Part shown: positions 37,250-46,451 of the stretch, piece by piece
Layout: each line of letters begins with the position of its first letter
How positions within the stretch are numbered: the first letter of the stretch is position 1
DNA from: Flavobacteriales bacterium
GTDB taxonomy: Bacteria > Bacteroidota > Bacteroidia > Flavobacteriales > BACL11
NCBI GenBank assembly: GCA_014239655.1
Contig: JAAZYM010000033.1
Coordinates: forward strand, 1 to 63,305
Direction: 5' to 3'
Length of the DNA stretch: 63,305 nucleotides
Notes under the pieces: generated by a model
Databases searched by the model: none
Told to the model about the DNA's origin: nothing
Seen by the model: the letters and a program-made list of their open reading frames with translations, nothing else
Translations under genes and position numbers: made by a program

Positions 37250-38245
37250 ATGTCTAGAATCCTTACAGTAATATTTAGTTTATGTGTTCTTGGTTCTTGT
37301 ATAACACCAAAGGTTTATAATGAGTTATTAGATAAACATGAGATAGCCAAGAAAAATCTGACCAAGAATGAGAAATTAATACTTCAGTTAAGAGAGACTT
37401 TAAGTGATAAAGAAAATAATATTCAGTCGCTCAACTTATTAGTTGAGAATCTCCGTTCCGACTCAGCAAGGCTTAACAATGAATTAGTTTCATGCCAAAA
37501 GAAATATGATGACTTGAGTACTACATATGATCTGCTAACATCAAAAAGCAGTAGATATATGGCAGAGAAGGCTAAGGAAACTAAGGAACTCTTAGGGCAA
37601 TTAGAGAAGACTCAGTCAGAGCTTTTTGCTAAAGAGGATGAGTTAAATAAATCTATCGCAGATCTTGAAGAGAAGGAGAGAAAACTTATTGATTCTAAGA
37701 ATGAGTTAGAGCTGCGCTCATTAAGAGTTATGGAATTAGAGGCAATTATAAATAGAAAAGATTCTATGGTTACTGCTCTTAAGCAAAAGATTTCACAAGC
37801 GTTAATTGGATTAGAAGGAGATGGCCTTACTATAGTACAAAGAAATGGTAAGGTGTATATTTCATTAGAAGAAGATTTGTTATTTGCTTCTGGAAAATAT
37901 GAAATAAATAAATCGGGGAAAGAAGCTCTTGATAAATTATCTGACGTATTATCATATCAAAAGGATTTAGAGATTTTAGTAGAAGGACATACCGACAGCA
38001 TTCCACTTAGTGGAAGAGGTTTAGTGAAGGATAATTGGGATTTAAGTGTTATGCGAGCAACTTCTGTCGTTAAACGCTTGACATCAAATTCTAATTTAGA
38101 TCCAACTCAATTAATTGCTGCTGGTAGAAGTGAATTTGTTCCTATTGTGTCAAATTCATCATCCGATGGCAGAAGTAAGAACCGTAGAATTGAGATGATT
38201 CTTTCTCCAAATTTAGATGATTTATTTAAGCTTTTGGAGGAGTAA
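37250..38245 (+). CDS. OmpA family lipoprotein with coiled-coil stalk
   Basis: 331 residues. A lipobox (VLGSC, Cys17) predicts a lipoprotein. A long heptad-rich coiled coil spans about residues 25-185, followed by an OmpA-C peptidoglycan-binding domain (about 200-325: LLFASGKYEINKSGKEAL, ILVEGHTDSIPLSG, LIAAGRSEFVPIVSN, RSKNRRIEMIL). It probably tethers an envelope membrane to peptidoglycan across the periplasm. A -7 element lies just upstream, so it is likely independent of the preceding operon. Confidence 0.9.
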   Translation: MSRILTVIFSLCVLGSCITPKVYNELLDKHEIAKKNLTKNEKLILQLRETLSDKENNIQSLNLLVENLRSDSARLNNELVSCQKKYDDLSTTYDLLTSKSSRYMAEKAKETKELLGQLEKTQSELFAKEDELNKSIADLEEKERKLIDSKNELELRSLRVMELEAIINRKDSMVTALKQKISQALIGLEGDGLTIVQRNGKVYISLEEDLLFASGKYEINKSGKEALDKLSDVLSYQKDLEILVEGHTDSIPLSGRGLVKDNWDLSVMRATSVVKRLTSNSNLDPTQLIAAGRSEFVPIVSNSSSDGRSKNRRIEMILSPNLDDLFKLLEE

Positions 38246-38250
38246 ATTGT

Positions 38251-39144
38251 GTGAAAGAAAAAGTACTTATTACAGGATATAATGGCTCTTTAGCTAAACG
38301 TCTAAGCTTCTTTCTTGAAGAAAAATATTCCATTTTTTATTTAAGCTCAAGTAAAAAATCTTTTAATAATGATAATGTATTTTATTGGAATTTAGAAGAT
38401 GGATATATAGAAGAAAAGGCTTTAGTTGATTGTCAACATGTGATACATTTAAGTGGATACAACATCATTAATCGATGGTCTAGAAAGAATAAAGAGAAAA
38501 TGTATTCAAGTAGGATCAATACTGCAAATCTTTTATTTGAAAAGTGTAAAGCACTTAATATTGGGTTAAAAACATTTATTAGCGCATCAGCTATGGGTTA
38601 TTATGGTTTTGGATCTGAAAAAGAAGTTGACGAAAACTCCTCTGCTGGAAATGATTGGCTTGCAAATCTTGTTGTAGATTGGGAATCAGCTGCAAGTCAG
38701 TTTAAAAATATTGGTGCTCGAATTATAAATTTAAGGATTTCTTTAATGATGGATAAGAAATCAGGATTTTTAAAAGCTACATTATTCCCTCTAAAATTTG
38801 GATTTACTTCTGCTTTTTCTCCTAGTAATTTAACATATTCATGGATTCATATAGATGATCTTTCTCGTTTTATTCTGTACTCATTAAAAAACAAAGAAAT
38901 ATCAGGCCCATACAACATTGCTACACCAAAAAGATACACTCAGTTAGATGTAATTAAAGAAATAAGAAAGTGTGTTTTTAAGTATGCGCTTATTTTTCCA
39001 ATACCTATATTTGTTATGAATATAGTTTTAGGCGGAAGAAGCCAGTTGATTAAAGGAGGGCTACATTTAAAAGTTGATAAGTTACTAAGTACAGGATTTA
39101 AATTACATTACACAACAATATCAAGTTTTCTGTTAAATAAATAA
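38251..39144 (+). CDS. TIGR01777 family SDR/epimerase-like protein
   Basis: 297-residue extended-SDR protein of the YfcH/SulA family. The Rossmann motif is modified (ITGYNGSLAKRL instead of GGTGFIG). Conserved pieces are HLSGYNIINRWSRKNKE, SASAMGYYGFG, VVDWESAA, LRISLMMDKKSGFL, YSWIHIDDLSRFI and the C-terminal DUF1731-like tail. The start is GTG, preceded at a good distance by GGAGGAG (38236-38242) within the end of the OmpA gene. Substrate unknown. Confidence 0.88.
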   Translation: MKEKVLITGYNGSLAKRLSFFLEEKYSIFYLSSSKKSFNNDNVFYWNLEDGYIEEKALVDCQHVIHLSGYNIINRWSRKNKEKMYSSRINTANLLFEKCKALNIGLKTFISASAMGYYGFGSEKEVDENSSAGNDWLANLVVDWESAASQFKNIGARIINLRISLMMDKKSGFLKATLFPLKFGFTSAFSPSNLTYSWIHIDDLSRFILYSLKNKEISGPYNIATPKRYTQLDVIKEIRKCVFKYALIFPIPIFVMNIVLGGRSQLIKGGLHLKVDKLLSTGFKLHYTTISSFLLNK

Positions 39145-39152
39145 ATATTATC

Positions 39153-39278
39153 ATGAAAAATTGGATTATAGTCTTACTTTCTTTATCGATAGTTTTTATT
39201 GGAGTTACAACAAAAAAGTTGTTTTTTCTTTTGTTTATTTTTCCATTAGCACTTTTTTGGAATTACAAAAAACAATAA
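39153..39278 (+). CDS. Small membrane protein, 41 residues, unknown
   Basis: A short open frame in the 135-bp gap between the SDR gene and the second sulfotransferase-like gene. It begins MKNWIIVLLSLSIVFIGVTT, has a Lys-Lys turn and a second hydrophobic segment (LFFLLFIFPLALFW), and ends NYKKQ. This gives a helical hairpin with positive ends, the pattern expected for a real small membrane protein. Its stop is one base before the next ATG. It is too short to assign to a family. Confidence 0.5.
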   Translation: MKNWIIVLLSLSIVFIGVTTKKLFFLLFIFPLALFWNYKKQ

Positions 39279-39279
39279 A

Positions 39280-40824
39280 ATGCGAAGGATTATATTTTTA
39301 TTTGTTTTTATACCTAATTTTTTGTTTACGCAGAATCAAACTTTGGGTTTGTTTCAATATGATTCAGGATCAATTGATGGGTACACATTATTCTCACCAA
39401 ATGAATATACTTATCTTATTGATAATTGTGGTAAACTCGTTCATTCATGGCAAAGCTCATATATGCCAGGAAATTCTGCATATTTATTAGAGAATGGAGA
39501 TTTACTTAGAACATGTAGAACTACAAGTTCAGTTTTTTCTGGAGGAGGTATTGGCGGTAGAGTTGAAAGATATGATTGGGATGATAATTTACTATGGAGC
39601 TATGATTTTGCTGATAATAATTATCATCAACATCATGATATAGAATTAATGCCCAATGGAAATATATTGGTTCTTTGCTGGGAGAGAAAATTATTGATAG
39701 ACGCTATATTGGCAGGAAGAGATCCTTCAACTTTAGTTGATAATGAGTTATGGCCAACATATATAATAGAAGCAGAACCCCAAGGAAGCAATGGAATTAA
39801 TATCGTTTGGGAATGGCATTTTTGGGATCATCTTGTTCAAGACTTTGATCCATCAAAATTAAATTATGGTACCGTGGAAAATCATCCAGAACTTTTAGAT
39901 ATTAATTTTTATGGGAACAATGGTAAAAAAGATTGGTTACATTGTAATTCAATTGATTATAATGCAGATCTCGATCAAATTGTAATTAGCTCTAGAAAAT
40001 TATCAGAACTCTATATAATTGATCATAGCACAACAACATCTCAAGCTGCTTCTCATAGCGGAGGAATATATGGTCAAGGAGGAGATATATTATATAGATG
40101 GGGAAATCCAATAGCCTATAATAATGGAACCTCTGCAGATCAACAACTTTTTGGACAACATGATGTTCAATGGATTCCGAATGATTTAGAAGATGGTGGG
40201 AAGTTGATTGTTTTTAACAATGGTATGAATAGGGGATATAGTTCTGTAGATGTTATTCTTCCACCAATTGATGTAAATAATAATTATTATTTAAGTAATA
40301 ATGTTTTTGGGCCTTCTTTCCCAGATTGGACATATACAGCTCCAAATCCTACTGATTTTTATGCTTCATATATTTCAGGAGTTCAGAGATTGCCAAATGG
40401 TAATACTTTAATCTGTGATGGTGCGCATGGGATTTTTTTCGAGATTGATTCTACAGAAAATATCGTCTGGAATTATGTTAACCCAATATCGTCAAACGGT
40501 CCTTTAGTTCAAGGCAATTCTATTCCATTAAATAACAATGGCAATGGAACAATTAATTCTACTTTTAGGTGCCAACGGTATCTACCATCTTTTCTAGGAT
40601 TTATAGGAAGAAATCTTACTCCAGGAAATTATCTAGAGATTAATCCAATAGTAACTTCATGTAATATGATAACCGATATTCATCAAACATCTTCTCATAA
40701 TAAAAACAGGGAGTTACTGTATATTACTGATTTATTAGGAAAAAAAACAAAATTAAAGTATAATTCAATATTGTTATATCAGTATGATGATGGTTATGTA
40801 GAGAAGAGGTTAATTAAAAAATAA
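39280..40824 (+). CDS. Arylsulfotransferase-like beta-propeller protein (copy 2)
   Basis: 514 residues, same family as the copy at 32084. Shared blocks are GLFQYDSGSIDGYTLFSP, HQHHDIELMPNGNILVLCWE, WEWHFWDHLVQDFDPSK, LHCNSIDYNADLDQIVIS, IIDHSTTTSQAASHSGG and GGDILYRWGNP. The glycine run of copy 1 is missing. The C-terminus (DLLGKKTKLKYNSILLYQY, then DDGYVEKRLIKK) is a shortened T9SS-type ending common in Flavobacteriales. A signal peptide precedes residue 18. It is preceded by the 41-residue membrane protein gene and overlaps the convergent barrel gene by 11 bp. Confidence 0.85.
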   Translation: MRRIIFLFVFIPNFLFTQNQTLGLFQYDSGSIDGYTLFSPNEYTYLIDNCGKLVHSWQSSYMPGNSAYLLENGDLLRTCRTTSSVFSGGGIGGRVERYDWDDNLLWSYDFADNNYHQHHDIELMPNGNILVLCWERKLLIDAILAGRDPSTLVDNELWPTYIIEAEPQGSNGINIVWEWHFWDHLVQDFDPSKLNYGTVENHPELLDINFYGNNGKKDWLHCNSIDYNADLDQIVISSRKLSELYIIDHSTTTSQAASHSGGIYGQGGDILYRWGNPIAYNNGTSADQQLFGQHDVQWIPNDLEDGGKLIVFNNGMNRGYSSVDVILPPIDVNNNYYLSNNVFGPSFPDWTYTAPNPTDFYASYISGVQRLPNGNTLICDGAHGIFFEIDSTENIVWNYVNPISSNGPLVQGNSIPLNNNGNGTINSTFRCQRYLPSFLGFIGRNLTPGNYLEINPIVTSCNMITDIHQTSSHNKNRELLYITDLLGKKTKLKYNSILLYQYDDGYVEKRLIKK

Positions 40825-41572
40825 TCTCTGTGCAAAATTGTACGGCTTGATTGTAGTTGTTCTTTGTATTATATATTTTACCAAAGCTATCATTATTTTC
40901 AAGTCTAAGCGAAAAATTGAATCTATGTAGTCTATATGAAATACCAAGCTGGTATCCAGTAATTAATCTTGTGGCATGAGAGTTATTGAAAAAATCAGCA
41001 TAGTCATCTCTATTATTAGAACTTGTATTTACACTTACTATGTTGCCGCTAATAGTATCTAGAACTTCATATGTTTCGTTTATTTGTGAAATTACTCGAT
41101 CAGACTCACAATAATTTAAAGAGATTCCACCAAAGATCTGAATTCCATTTTTACTATGATATTTAATAAGCAATGGAAGAGTTACATAATTAAGGTTAAC
41201 CTTGATAGATGAATTAGCTTCATAATCATATCCTATAGTGATGGATGATTTTTCATTAATTGTAAAGCCTTTTTGTGAGTAAGAGAAAGAGGAATAGAAA
41301 GCAATGTTGTTGAGAAAATAGTAATCGATAAAAAAACCAAGAATAGGTAATTGCCTATTAGATATGCCTCCAGAAAAAGTTATTCCATCCATGCTATTGT
41401 ATATCTCACCTAGATTATCAAATTCTTGATTTACGGAATCTATTCCATCACCAGAACTTGTGATGAGATTAATCCCAATTAAAGGACCAATAAAAAAGTC
41501 TCCTTTTTTTTGTGCATTAGCAAACTCAGAGGAAAGGAAAACTAATGTTATAAATGTTAATATTCTAAGCAA
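40814..41572 (-). CDS. Outer-membrane beta-barrel protein (PorT-like)
   Basis: 252 residues: signal peptide (ends FANAQ) and a small barrel of alternating strands (KGDFFIGPLIGINLITSSGD, FFIDYYFLNNIAFYSSFSY, KSSITIGYDYEANSS, VTLPLLIKYHSKNGIQIFGG). It matches the outer-membrane protein beta-barrel family common in Bacteroidota. It is the second gene of a tandem pair with its Asp-rich paralogue (11 bp apart). Function unknown. Confidence 0.8.
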   Translation of the reverse strand: MLRILTFITLVFLSSEFANAQKKGDFFIGPLIGINLITSSGDGIDSVNQEFDNLGEIYNSMDGITFSGGISNRQLPILGFFIDYYFLNNIAFYSSFSYSQKGFTINEKSSITIGYDYEANSSIKVNLNYVTLPLLIKYHSKNGIQIFGGISLNYCESDRVISQINETYEVLDTISGNIVSVNTSSNNRDDYADFFNNSHATRLITGYQLGISYRLHRFNFSLRLENNDSFGKIYNTKNNYNQAVQFCTEIIF

Positions 41573-41583
41573 TAATAAATATA

Positions 41584-42300
41584 CTAGAAAGCTATTCCTG
41601 TAGATAGTTGTACAGTGAGATTGTTGTTTTCATCTCCATACCCAGTCTTTCCAAAACTACCTGTTTTCTGAACTTTTAAACTTAGATTCATTTTTTCATT
41701 GAGATCAAATCCGACACCTACAAACATGCCAGTTGTTGAGTCTTCAGCATCACGACCATAAAGATCTTCAAAATCATCATAATCAGAATCATAATCATAA
41801 CCAGTCCCATCAACATCCATATCAGCATTGTCAGACATTAGAAATGAGAATAAAAATCCTCCATAAATTTGAAATCCATCATCACTTATATATTTTAGTG
41901 CTATAGGCATATCAATATAGTTAAAAGTCATATCTAATGTTGTTTCAATGTTAGTATAACTTGGGTTGTAGTAGTCATAGTCATAAGATTCCATTTCAGT
42001 TTTTATAGTAAAACCCTTTTGAGAGTAAATTAAACCAGAGTTGATTGCTAAATTATCTTTCAAAAAATAATCAAGACTCATCCCTAAGTGCATACCAATC
42101 TTTGTTTTAAGATCAAAATCTCCTGAATTATAATACTCAACATTGTCCTCAATATCATCAATATAGTCTTCCCAGTCATCCCCTTCTGTAAATACCAGGT
42201 TTACCCCACCGATAAGACCAAACTTTGCTTCTCCCTCATACTGAGCTGATGTAATGAGGCTTGTTGTTAAGCATAGTAATAGAATAAATAGATGTTTCAT
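41584..42300 (-). CDS. Outer-membrane beta-barrel protein with Asp-rich loops
   Basis: 238 residues, paralogous to the following barrel gene: signal peptide (LITSAQ), GLIGGVNLVF, LGMSLDYFLKDNLAINSGL, YIDMPIALKYISDDGFQIYGG. Two putative external loops are remarkably acidic, one near residues 40-60 (DDWEDYIDDIEDN) and one near 160-190 (DMDVDGTGYDYDSDYDDFED), suggesting divalent-cation binding. First gene of the pair; its upstream region contains a one-mismatch -7 element (TACCTTTA). Function unknown. Confidence 0.8.
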   Translation of the reverse strand: MKHLFILLLCLTTSLITSAQYEGEAKFGLIGGVNLVFTEGDDWEDYIDDIEDNVEYYNSGDFDLKTKIGMHLGMSLDYFLKDNLAINSGLIYSQKGFTIKTEMESYDYDYYNPSYTNIETTLDMTFNYIDMPIALKYISDDGFQIYGGFLFSFLMSDNADMDVDGTGYDYDSDYDDFEDLYGRDAEDSTTGMFVGVGFDLNEKMNLSLKVQKTGSFGKTGYGDENNNLTVQLSTGIAF

Positions 42301-42473
42301 TTTTTTGTTTTTTTATAAAGGTAATATTTTATTTAGAATCATGATTCTTACATGAAAGGATCAATGCTAATTTAGTATAAATATAGAAAGACAGTTAAAA
42401 AAAATTCTTAGATTTAAAAAAAATAAAGCGACAGGAAGATAATCTATATTATATTGTTTTAATTTTAAATTAA

Positions 42474-44132
42474 ATGAGCGGATTTCCCCAAATAATTTCT
42501 AAGTATAAATGGTTCTTGATAGCCTGGTTTTTAATTAATATAATTCAAGCAAGTTTTACTAATCTTCATTATGATGAAGCGTATTATTGGCTTTATTCTA
42601 AAATTCTTAATTGGGGATATTTTGACCATCCTCCAGTTATAGCTCTAATAAGTAAAATTGGGGATACTATATCACATAGCACCCTTGGCTTAAGAAGTGT
42701 CCCAATATTAATGGGTATTATAGTATTAATTGGGATTTTAAAATTAGCTGATAATAAAAGTAATGGGTTAAATTTATTTCTTTATGTAATATCATTTCCA
42801 TTAGTCACATCTCATATTGCAGGTTTTCTAGCTTTGCCAGATGCTGGTTTATGTTTTTTCTTTATTTTATTTCTATTTATTTATAAAAAGTATCTTAAAG
42901 AAGATTCAATAAATAATATATTAATATTATCATTTGTTATAGCTGCAATGATATACAGCAAATATCATGCGCTTTTAATTATTGCTTTTACGATTTTAGC
43001 AAATATTAATCTATTATTAAAAAGAAGTTTTTGGTTAGTTGCCTTTTGTTCATTGTGTTTGCTTATTCCACATTTTATTTGGCAGTTTCAGAATGATTTC
43101 CCTAGTGTATTATATCATTTAGACACTAGGTCATCAGGTTATAGTTTTACCAACTTTACTGAATATATATCTTCACAAATATTATTAGCGGGCCCTTTAA
43201 GTGGTTTAGTAATTATTTTTCTTGCTATAACCTTTAAGCCCAAAAATATATTTGACAAAACGTTAAAATATATTGCTTTAGGTTTTTATTTATTCTTTTT
43301 GATTTACTGTTTTAGAAGTAAAATTGAAGCCCATTGGACATCTGTTTCTACAATTGCTTTAATAATTATATCTTATAAGCAATTAGCTAATACTATTAGA
43401 ATAAAGAAGGTTTTACCTTATCTATTATATCCAGCTGTAATTTTAATAATAGGCGCTAGATTTGTATTAGCGGGAGATTATCTTGAAGATAAAATTGCAC
43501 TCAAATCTAATTTTAAGAATATGGAAAAATGGGCAAATGAATTAGATTCAATTTCTCAGGGCTCACCTATTTTATTTACTAATAGATATCAGGATCTTTC
43601 TGTCTATTCATTTGCCAAAAACAAATGGATTCCGGGCGCACCTCACTATTGGAGTAGATTTAGCCAGATAGATTTAAATAAAATTGATTCTATATATGAA
43701 GGTAAAAAAGTATTTGCCTTGAGTTATGGAGAAGATGTGAAATGGAAATCAAAAAACAAACTTAAAAACAGTGGTAGTTTTATTGAAAATTATTATTCAT
43801 ATACAGGAATTGTAATTGATGATATTAATTTAAGAAAAGAAGATACGCTATTATTTTTGTCATTTAAATTAGTTAACAATACCAATAAGAAAAGATTGTT
43901 TTTAAAAGATTCTCGTCAAAAATTAAGATTAGATTATTCAATTAATGGCACTAAATACAGGGTTCATTTGAATAAATTAAGTGAAAAAAAACATATTCTC
44001 CCATTTGAGAGAATAGCATTTAATTTACCAATAAATAAAATAAACTCAGATAAAATTAAACTTGATATGGCTCTTTCATCAAATAGCTTAAGAGTTTTTA
44101 ATATGATAAGAAAAGATTATAAAGTAGAATGA
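42474..44132 (+). CDS. GT39-type membrane glycosyltransferase
   Basis: 552-residue polytopic protein of the ArnT/PMT-related GT-C class: an N-terminal acidic loop motif (NLHYDEAYYWLYSKI, then YFDHPPVIALIS) after the first helix, about ten further helices to residue 320, and a C-terminal soluble domain. Such enzymes transfer a sugar from a polyprenyl carrier to lipid A or another envelope acceptor outside the inner membrane. It overlaps gtrA by ATGA, suggesting a flippase/transferase pair. Confidence 0.88.
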   Translation: MSGFPQIISKYKWFLIAWFLINIIQASFTNLHYDEAYYWLYSKILNWGYFDHPPVIALISKIGDTISHSTLGLRSVPILMGIIVLIGILKLADNKSNGLNLFLYVISFPLVTSHIAGFLALPDAGLCFFFILFLFIYKKYLKEDSINNILILSFVIAAMIYSKYHALLIIAFTILANINLLLKRSFWLVAFCSLCLLIPHFIWQFQNDFPSVLYHLDTRSSGYSFTNFTEYISSQILLAGPLSGLVIIFLAITFKPKNIFDKTLKYIALGFYLFFLIYCFRSKIEAHWTSVSTIALIIISYKQLANTIRIKKVLPYLLYPAVILIIGARFVLAGDYLEDKIALKSNFKNMEKWANELDSISQGSPILFTNRYQDLSVYSFAKNKWIPGAPHYWSRFSQIDLNKIDSIYEGKKVFALSYGEDVKWKSKNKLKNSGSFIENYYSYTGIVIDDINLRKEDTLLFLSFKLVNNTNKKRLFLKDSRQKLRLDYSINGTKYRVHLNKLSEKKHILPFERIAFNLPINKINSDKIKLDMALSSNSLRVFNMIRKDYKVE

Positions 44133-44512
44133 AAATAATGCTTATTAAATTAATTAAGTTTTGCATTGTTGGTTGTTCCGGATTGATAATTGATTTTGCA
44201 ACTACATGGGTGCTTAAAGAGAAATTAAGGGCACATAAATATTTAGCTAATTCAGCCGGATTTGTTTTTGCGGTAAGTTCAAATTATATATTTAATAGAA
44301 TATGGACTTTTCAGAGTACAAATCCTAGTTTAGCTCAAGAGTATACTAGTTTCTTTATAGTTTCATTAATTGGTTTATTAATAAATAATACTTTACTTTA
44401 TTTTACGCATGAAAAGCTAAAGCAAGAATTTTATTTTTCAAAATTAGTTGCAATTTTCCTGACTACTGCGTGGAACTTTTTGGCTAATTATTTTTATACT
44501 TTCTTAAACTAA
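44129..44512 (+). CDS. GtrA family membrane protein
   Basis: 127 residues with four transmembrane helices and the GtrA signature (IKFCIVGCSGLIIDFATTWV, SNYIFNRIWTFQS). GtrA-like proteins are thought to move polyprenyl-linked sugars across the inner membrane. Overlap with the GT39 gene supports a joint role in envelope glycan decoration. Starts at 44129 or 44138 are both possible. Confidence 0.9.
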   Translation: MKIMLIKLIKFCIVGCSGLIIDFATTWVLKEKLRAHKYLANSAGFVFAVSSNYIFNRIWTFQSTNPSLAQEYTSFFIVSLIGLLINNTLLYFTHEKLKQEFYFSKLVAIFLTTAWNFLANYFYTFLN

Positions 44513-44540
44513 AAGCACTCGTCAAATGTTAAAAAAGATG

Positions 44541-44627
44541 CGGTGAGGAAGGGATTCGAACCCCCGAAACGGTTTCCCGTTTACACGCTTTCCAAGCGTG
44601 CGCCTTAAGCCACTCGGCCACCTCACC
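44541..44627 (-). tRNA. tRNA-Ser (anticodon GGA)
   Basis: The minus strand folds as a class II tRNA: acceptor GGTGAGG/CCTCACC with discriminator G, D-arm GGCCGAGTGGCTTAAGGC, anticodon stem CACGC/GCGTG with loop TTGGAAA (anticodon GGA), a long variable arm (ACGGGAAACCGT) and the T-arm GGGTTCGAATCCC region. The 87-nt length fits. No CCA is encoded. It lies 22 bp after ansA, with a T-run just beyond its 3' end. Confidence 0.97.
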
Positions 44628-44649
44628 AAAATACTGGCGAATTTAAAAA

Positions 44650-45642
44650 TTAAATACTAATCTCACCTCTTAGGTTTGCTTCAATTTTTTGTTTTATATC
44701 TGAGTGATTTAATTTTAATCCTTGCAGAAACATAAGTTTAGTAAGTGCAGCTTCTGTTGTCATGTCATGGCCACTAATAACCCCTACTTTTTTGAGTAAC
44801 TTACTTGTCTGATAATGTCCTTGATTTACACTTCCAGATAAACACTGTGAGATATTAACTATTGTCTTTTTATTTTGAATAGCCCTATTTAATTCTTCTA
44901 TAAACCAATCTTGAGTTGTTGCATTTCCAGACCCAAAGGTTTCAAGAATAATTCCAGATGAAGAATTCAAAATTGCGCTTACAGTTTCTTTTTTAATTGA
45001 AGGGAAAAGCTTAAGAATAGAGACATCATCAGATATATTTAGATGTACATTCAAATCTAATTTACTGGTTGTATTTATATATTGCTTTTTATATTTTATT
45101 TTAACTCCTGCTTGAGCAAGTACTGGATAGTTTGGTGATTGAAATGCATCAAAGTTATCTGCATTAACCTTTACAACTCTATTACCTCTATAGAGTTGAT
45201 ATTCAAAATAGACGCAGACTTCTTTAACAAAGCTATTTCCTGCAATTTCAATGGCGGTTATAATATTTTCTTTAGCATCGGTTCTTTTGATTCCAATGGG
45301 TAATTGAGATCCAGTTAGAATAACAGACTTATCAATATTCTCAAACATGAAGCTAAGCATGGATGCAGTATAAGCCATGGTGTCTGATCCATGAAGGATT
45401 ACAAATCCATCATATTTTTTATAATTTTCTTTAATACAATTTGCTAGCTCAACCCATTGTTTGATATTCATATTAGAAGAGTCAATAGGAGAGCTTAATT
45501 TTGTATGACTAACTACAGAACCACAATCTTGAATTTCTGGAAGTGCACTTTTTAACTCATCAAAATTAAATGGGCTTAATGAATTATTTTTTTGGATCAT
45601 GCCAATGGTTCCTCCTGTGTATATAAGTAATATATTCTTCAT
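44650..45642 (-). CDS. ansA: Type I (cytosolic) L-asparaginase
   Basis: Hydrolyses asparagine to aspartate and ammonia. Both catalytic threonine motifs are present: YTGGTIGMI (T12) and LHGSDTMAYTASM near residue 85. There is no signal peptide. At 330 residues it is normal for the type I enzyme. It overlaps the tatD stop by ATGA and precedes tRNA-Ser. Asparagine released from proteolysed glycopeptides could feed it, but the enzyme itself is not specific to that. Confidence 0.93.
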   Translation of the reverse strand: MKNILLIYTGGTIGMIQKNNSLSPFNFDELKSALPEIQDCGSVVSHTKLSSPIDSSNMNIKQWVELANCIKENYKKYDGFVILHGSDTMAYTASMLSFMFENIDKSVILTGSQLPIGIKRTDAKENIITAIEIAGNSFVKEVCVYFEYQLYRGNRVVKVNADNFDAFQSPNYPVLAQAGVKIKYKKQYINTTSKLDLNVHLNISDDVSILKLFPSIKKETVSAILNSSSGIILETFGSGNATTQDWFIEELNRAIQNKKTIVNISQCLSGSVNQGHYQTSKLLKKVGVISGHDMTTEAALTKLMFLQGLKLNHSDIKQKIEANLRGEISI

Positions 45643-46415
45643 GATATATTAAAGAGTTTATAGGCGTTGTGTGTTGTTTTTTCAGCTATACTTTCAATAT
45701 CTATATTGTATATTTCTGATAATCTTTGAGTTATATTTAGAATATATTTGCTTTCATTTCTGTTTCCTCTAAAAGGAGATGGAGTCAGGTACGGAGAATC
45801 TGTTTCTAGGAGAATATGATCTAAATTTATTTGATTAATTATTTTATCGAGACCACCATTTTTGAAAGTAACTACTCCACCAATTCCTAGATAAAAATTT
45901 TGAAGATTGATAACTCTTTGCGCTTCTTCAAGGTTCCCAGTAAAACAATGGAATACTCCGGAGAGGTTATCATCATTTAGTTTTTCTATTATTTCGATTG
46001 CTTCTTTAAAAGAATCACGCACATGTATCACAATAGGTAGACTATATTTTTTAGCTAGATTTATTTGCAACTCAAAAACTTTTTTCTGTATATCTAATGT
46101 AGATTTCTCCCAGTATAGATCAATACCTATTTCTCCTATTGCCAGAAATTTATTTTTTTCGAGCATTTGCTCAACGTGTATAATTTCTTGCTCAGCATTT
46201 TCTATATTTACACTACAAGGATGTAGACCAATCATAGGAAAACAGTGTTTAGGATAACGTTCACTTAACTTAAGCATCTGATTTGTTGTTGTTGAATCAA
46301 TATTGGGTAATAGTATTTTAGTTACACCATTGCTGATTGCGTTCTGAATGACATTGTCAATATCATTATCAAATTGAGATAAAAAAAGATGGGCGTGTGT
46401 ATCTATTAATTCCAT
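45639..46415 (-). CDS. tatD: TatD family metal-dependent hydrolase
   Basis: 258-residue amidohydrolase-fold DNase/exonuclease: LIDTHAHLF (metal-binding His pair), IGEIGIDLYW, VIHVRDSFKE, GVFHCFTG and LETDSPYLTPSP with the last metal-binding Asp. Cytosolic. It overlaps ansA, a frequent pairing in Bacteroidota, and is divergent from the GT9 gene with a 36-bp gap. Confidence 0.93.
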   Translation of the reverse strand: MELIDTHAHLFLSQFDNDIDNVIQNAISNGVTKILLPNIDSTTTNQMLKLSERYPKHCFPMIGLHPCSVNIENAEQEIIHVEQMLEKNKFLAIGEIGIDLYWEKSTLDIQKKVFELQINLAKKYSLPIVIHVRDSFKEAIEIIEKLNDDNLSGVFHCFTGNLEEAQRVINLQNFYLGIGGVVTFKNGGLDKIINQINLDHILLETDSPYLTPSPFRGNRNESKYILNITQRLSEIYNIDIESIAEKTTHNAYKLFNIS

Positions 46416-46451
46416 TATGCAATATTAGTTAATTTCTTTAGTTTTACACTT

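Noticed and set aside
39161-39490. 109-codon plus-strand frame overlapping the start of the second sulfotransferase-like gene
   Set aside because: It runs out of frame into a well-supported gene; the 41-codon frame at 39153-39278 fits the gap better.
44650-45642. Asparaginase as part of the N-glycan operon
   Set aside because: It is a cytosolic type I enzyme located 40 kb away and paired with tatD; glycosylasparaginase already yields aspartate, so a direct link is weak.
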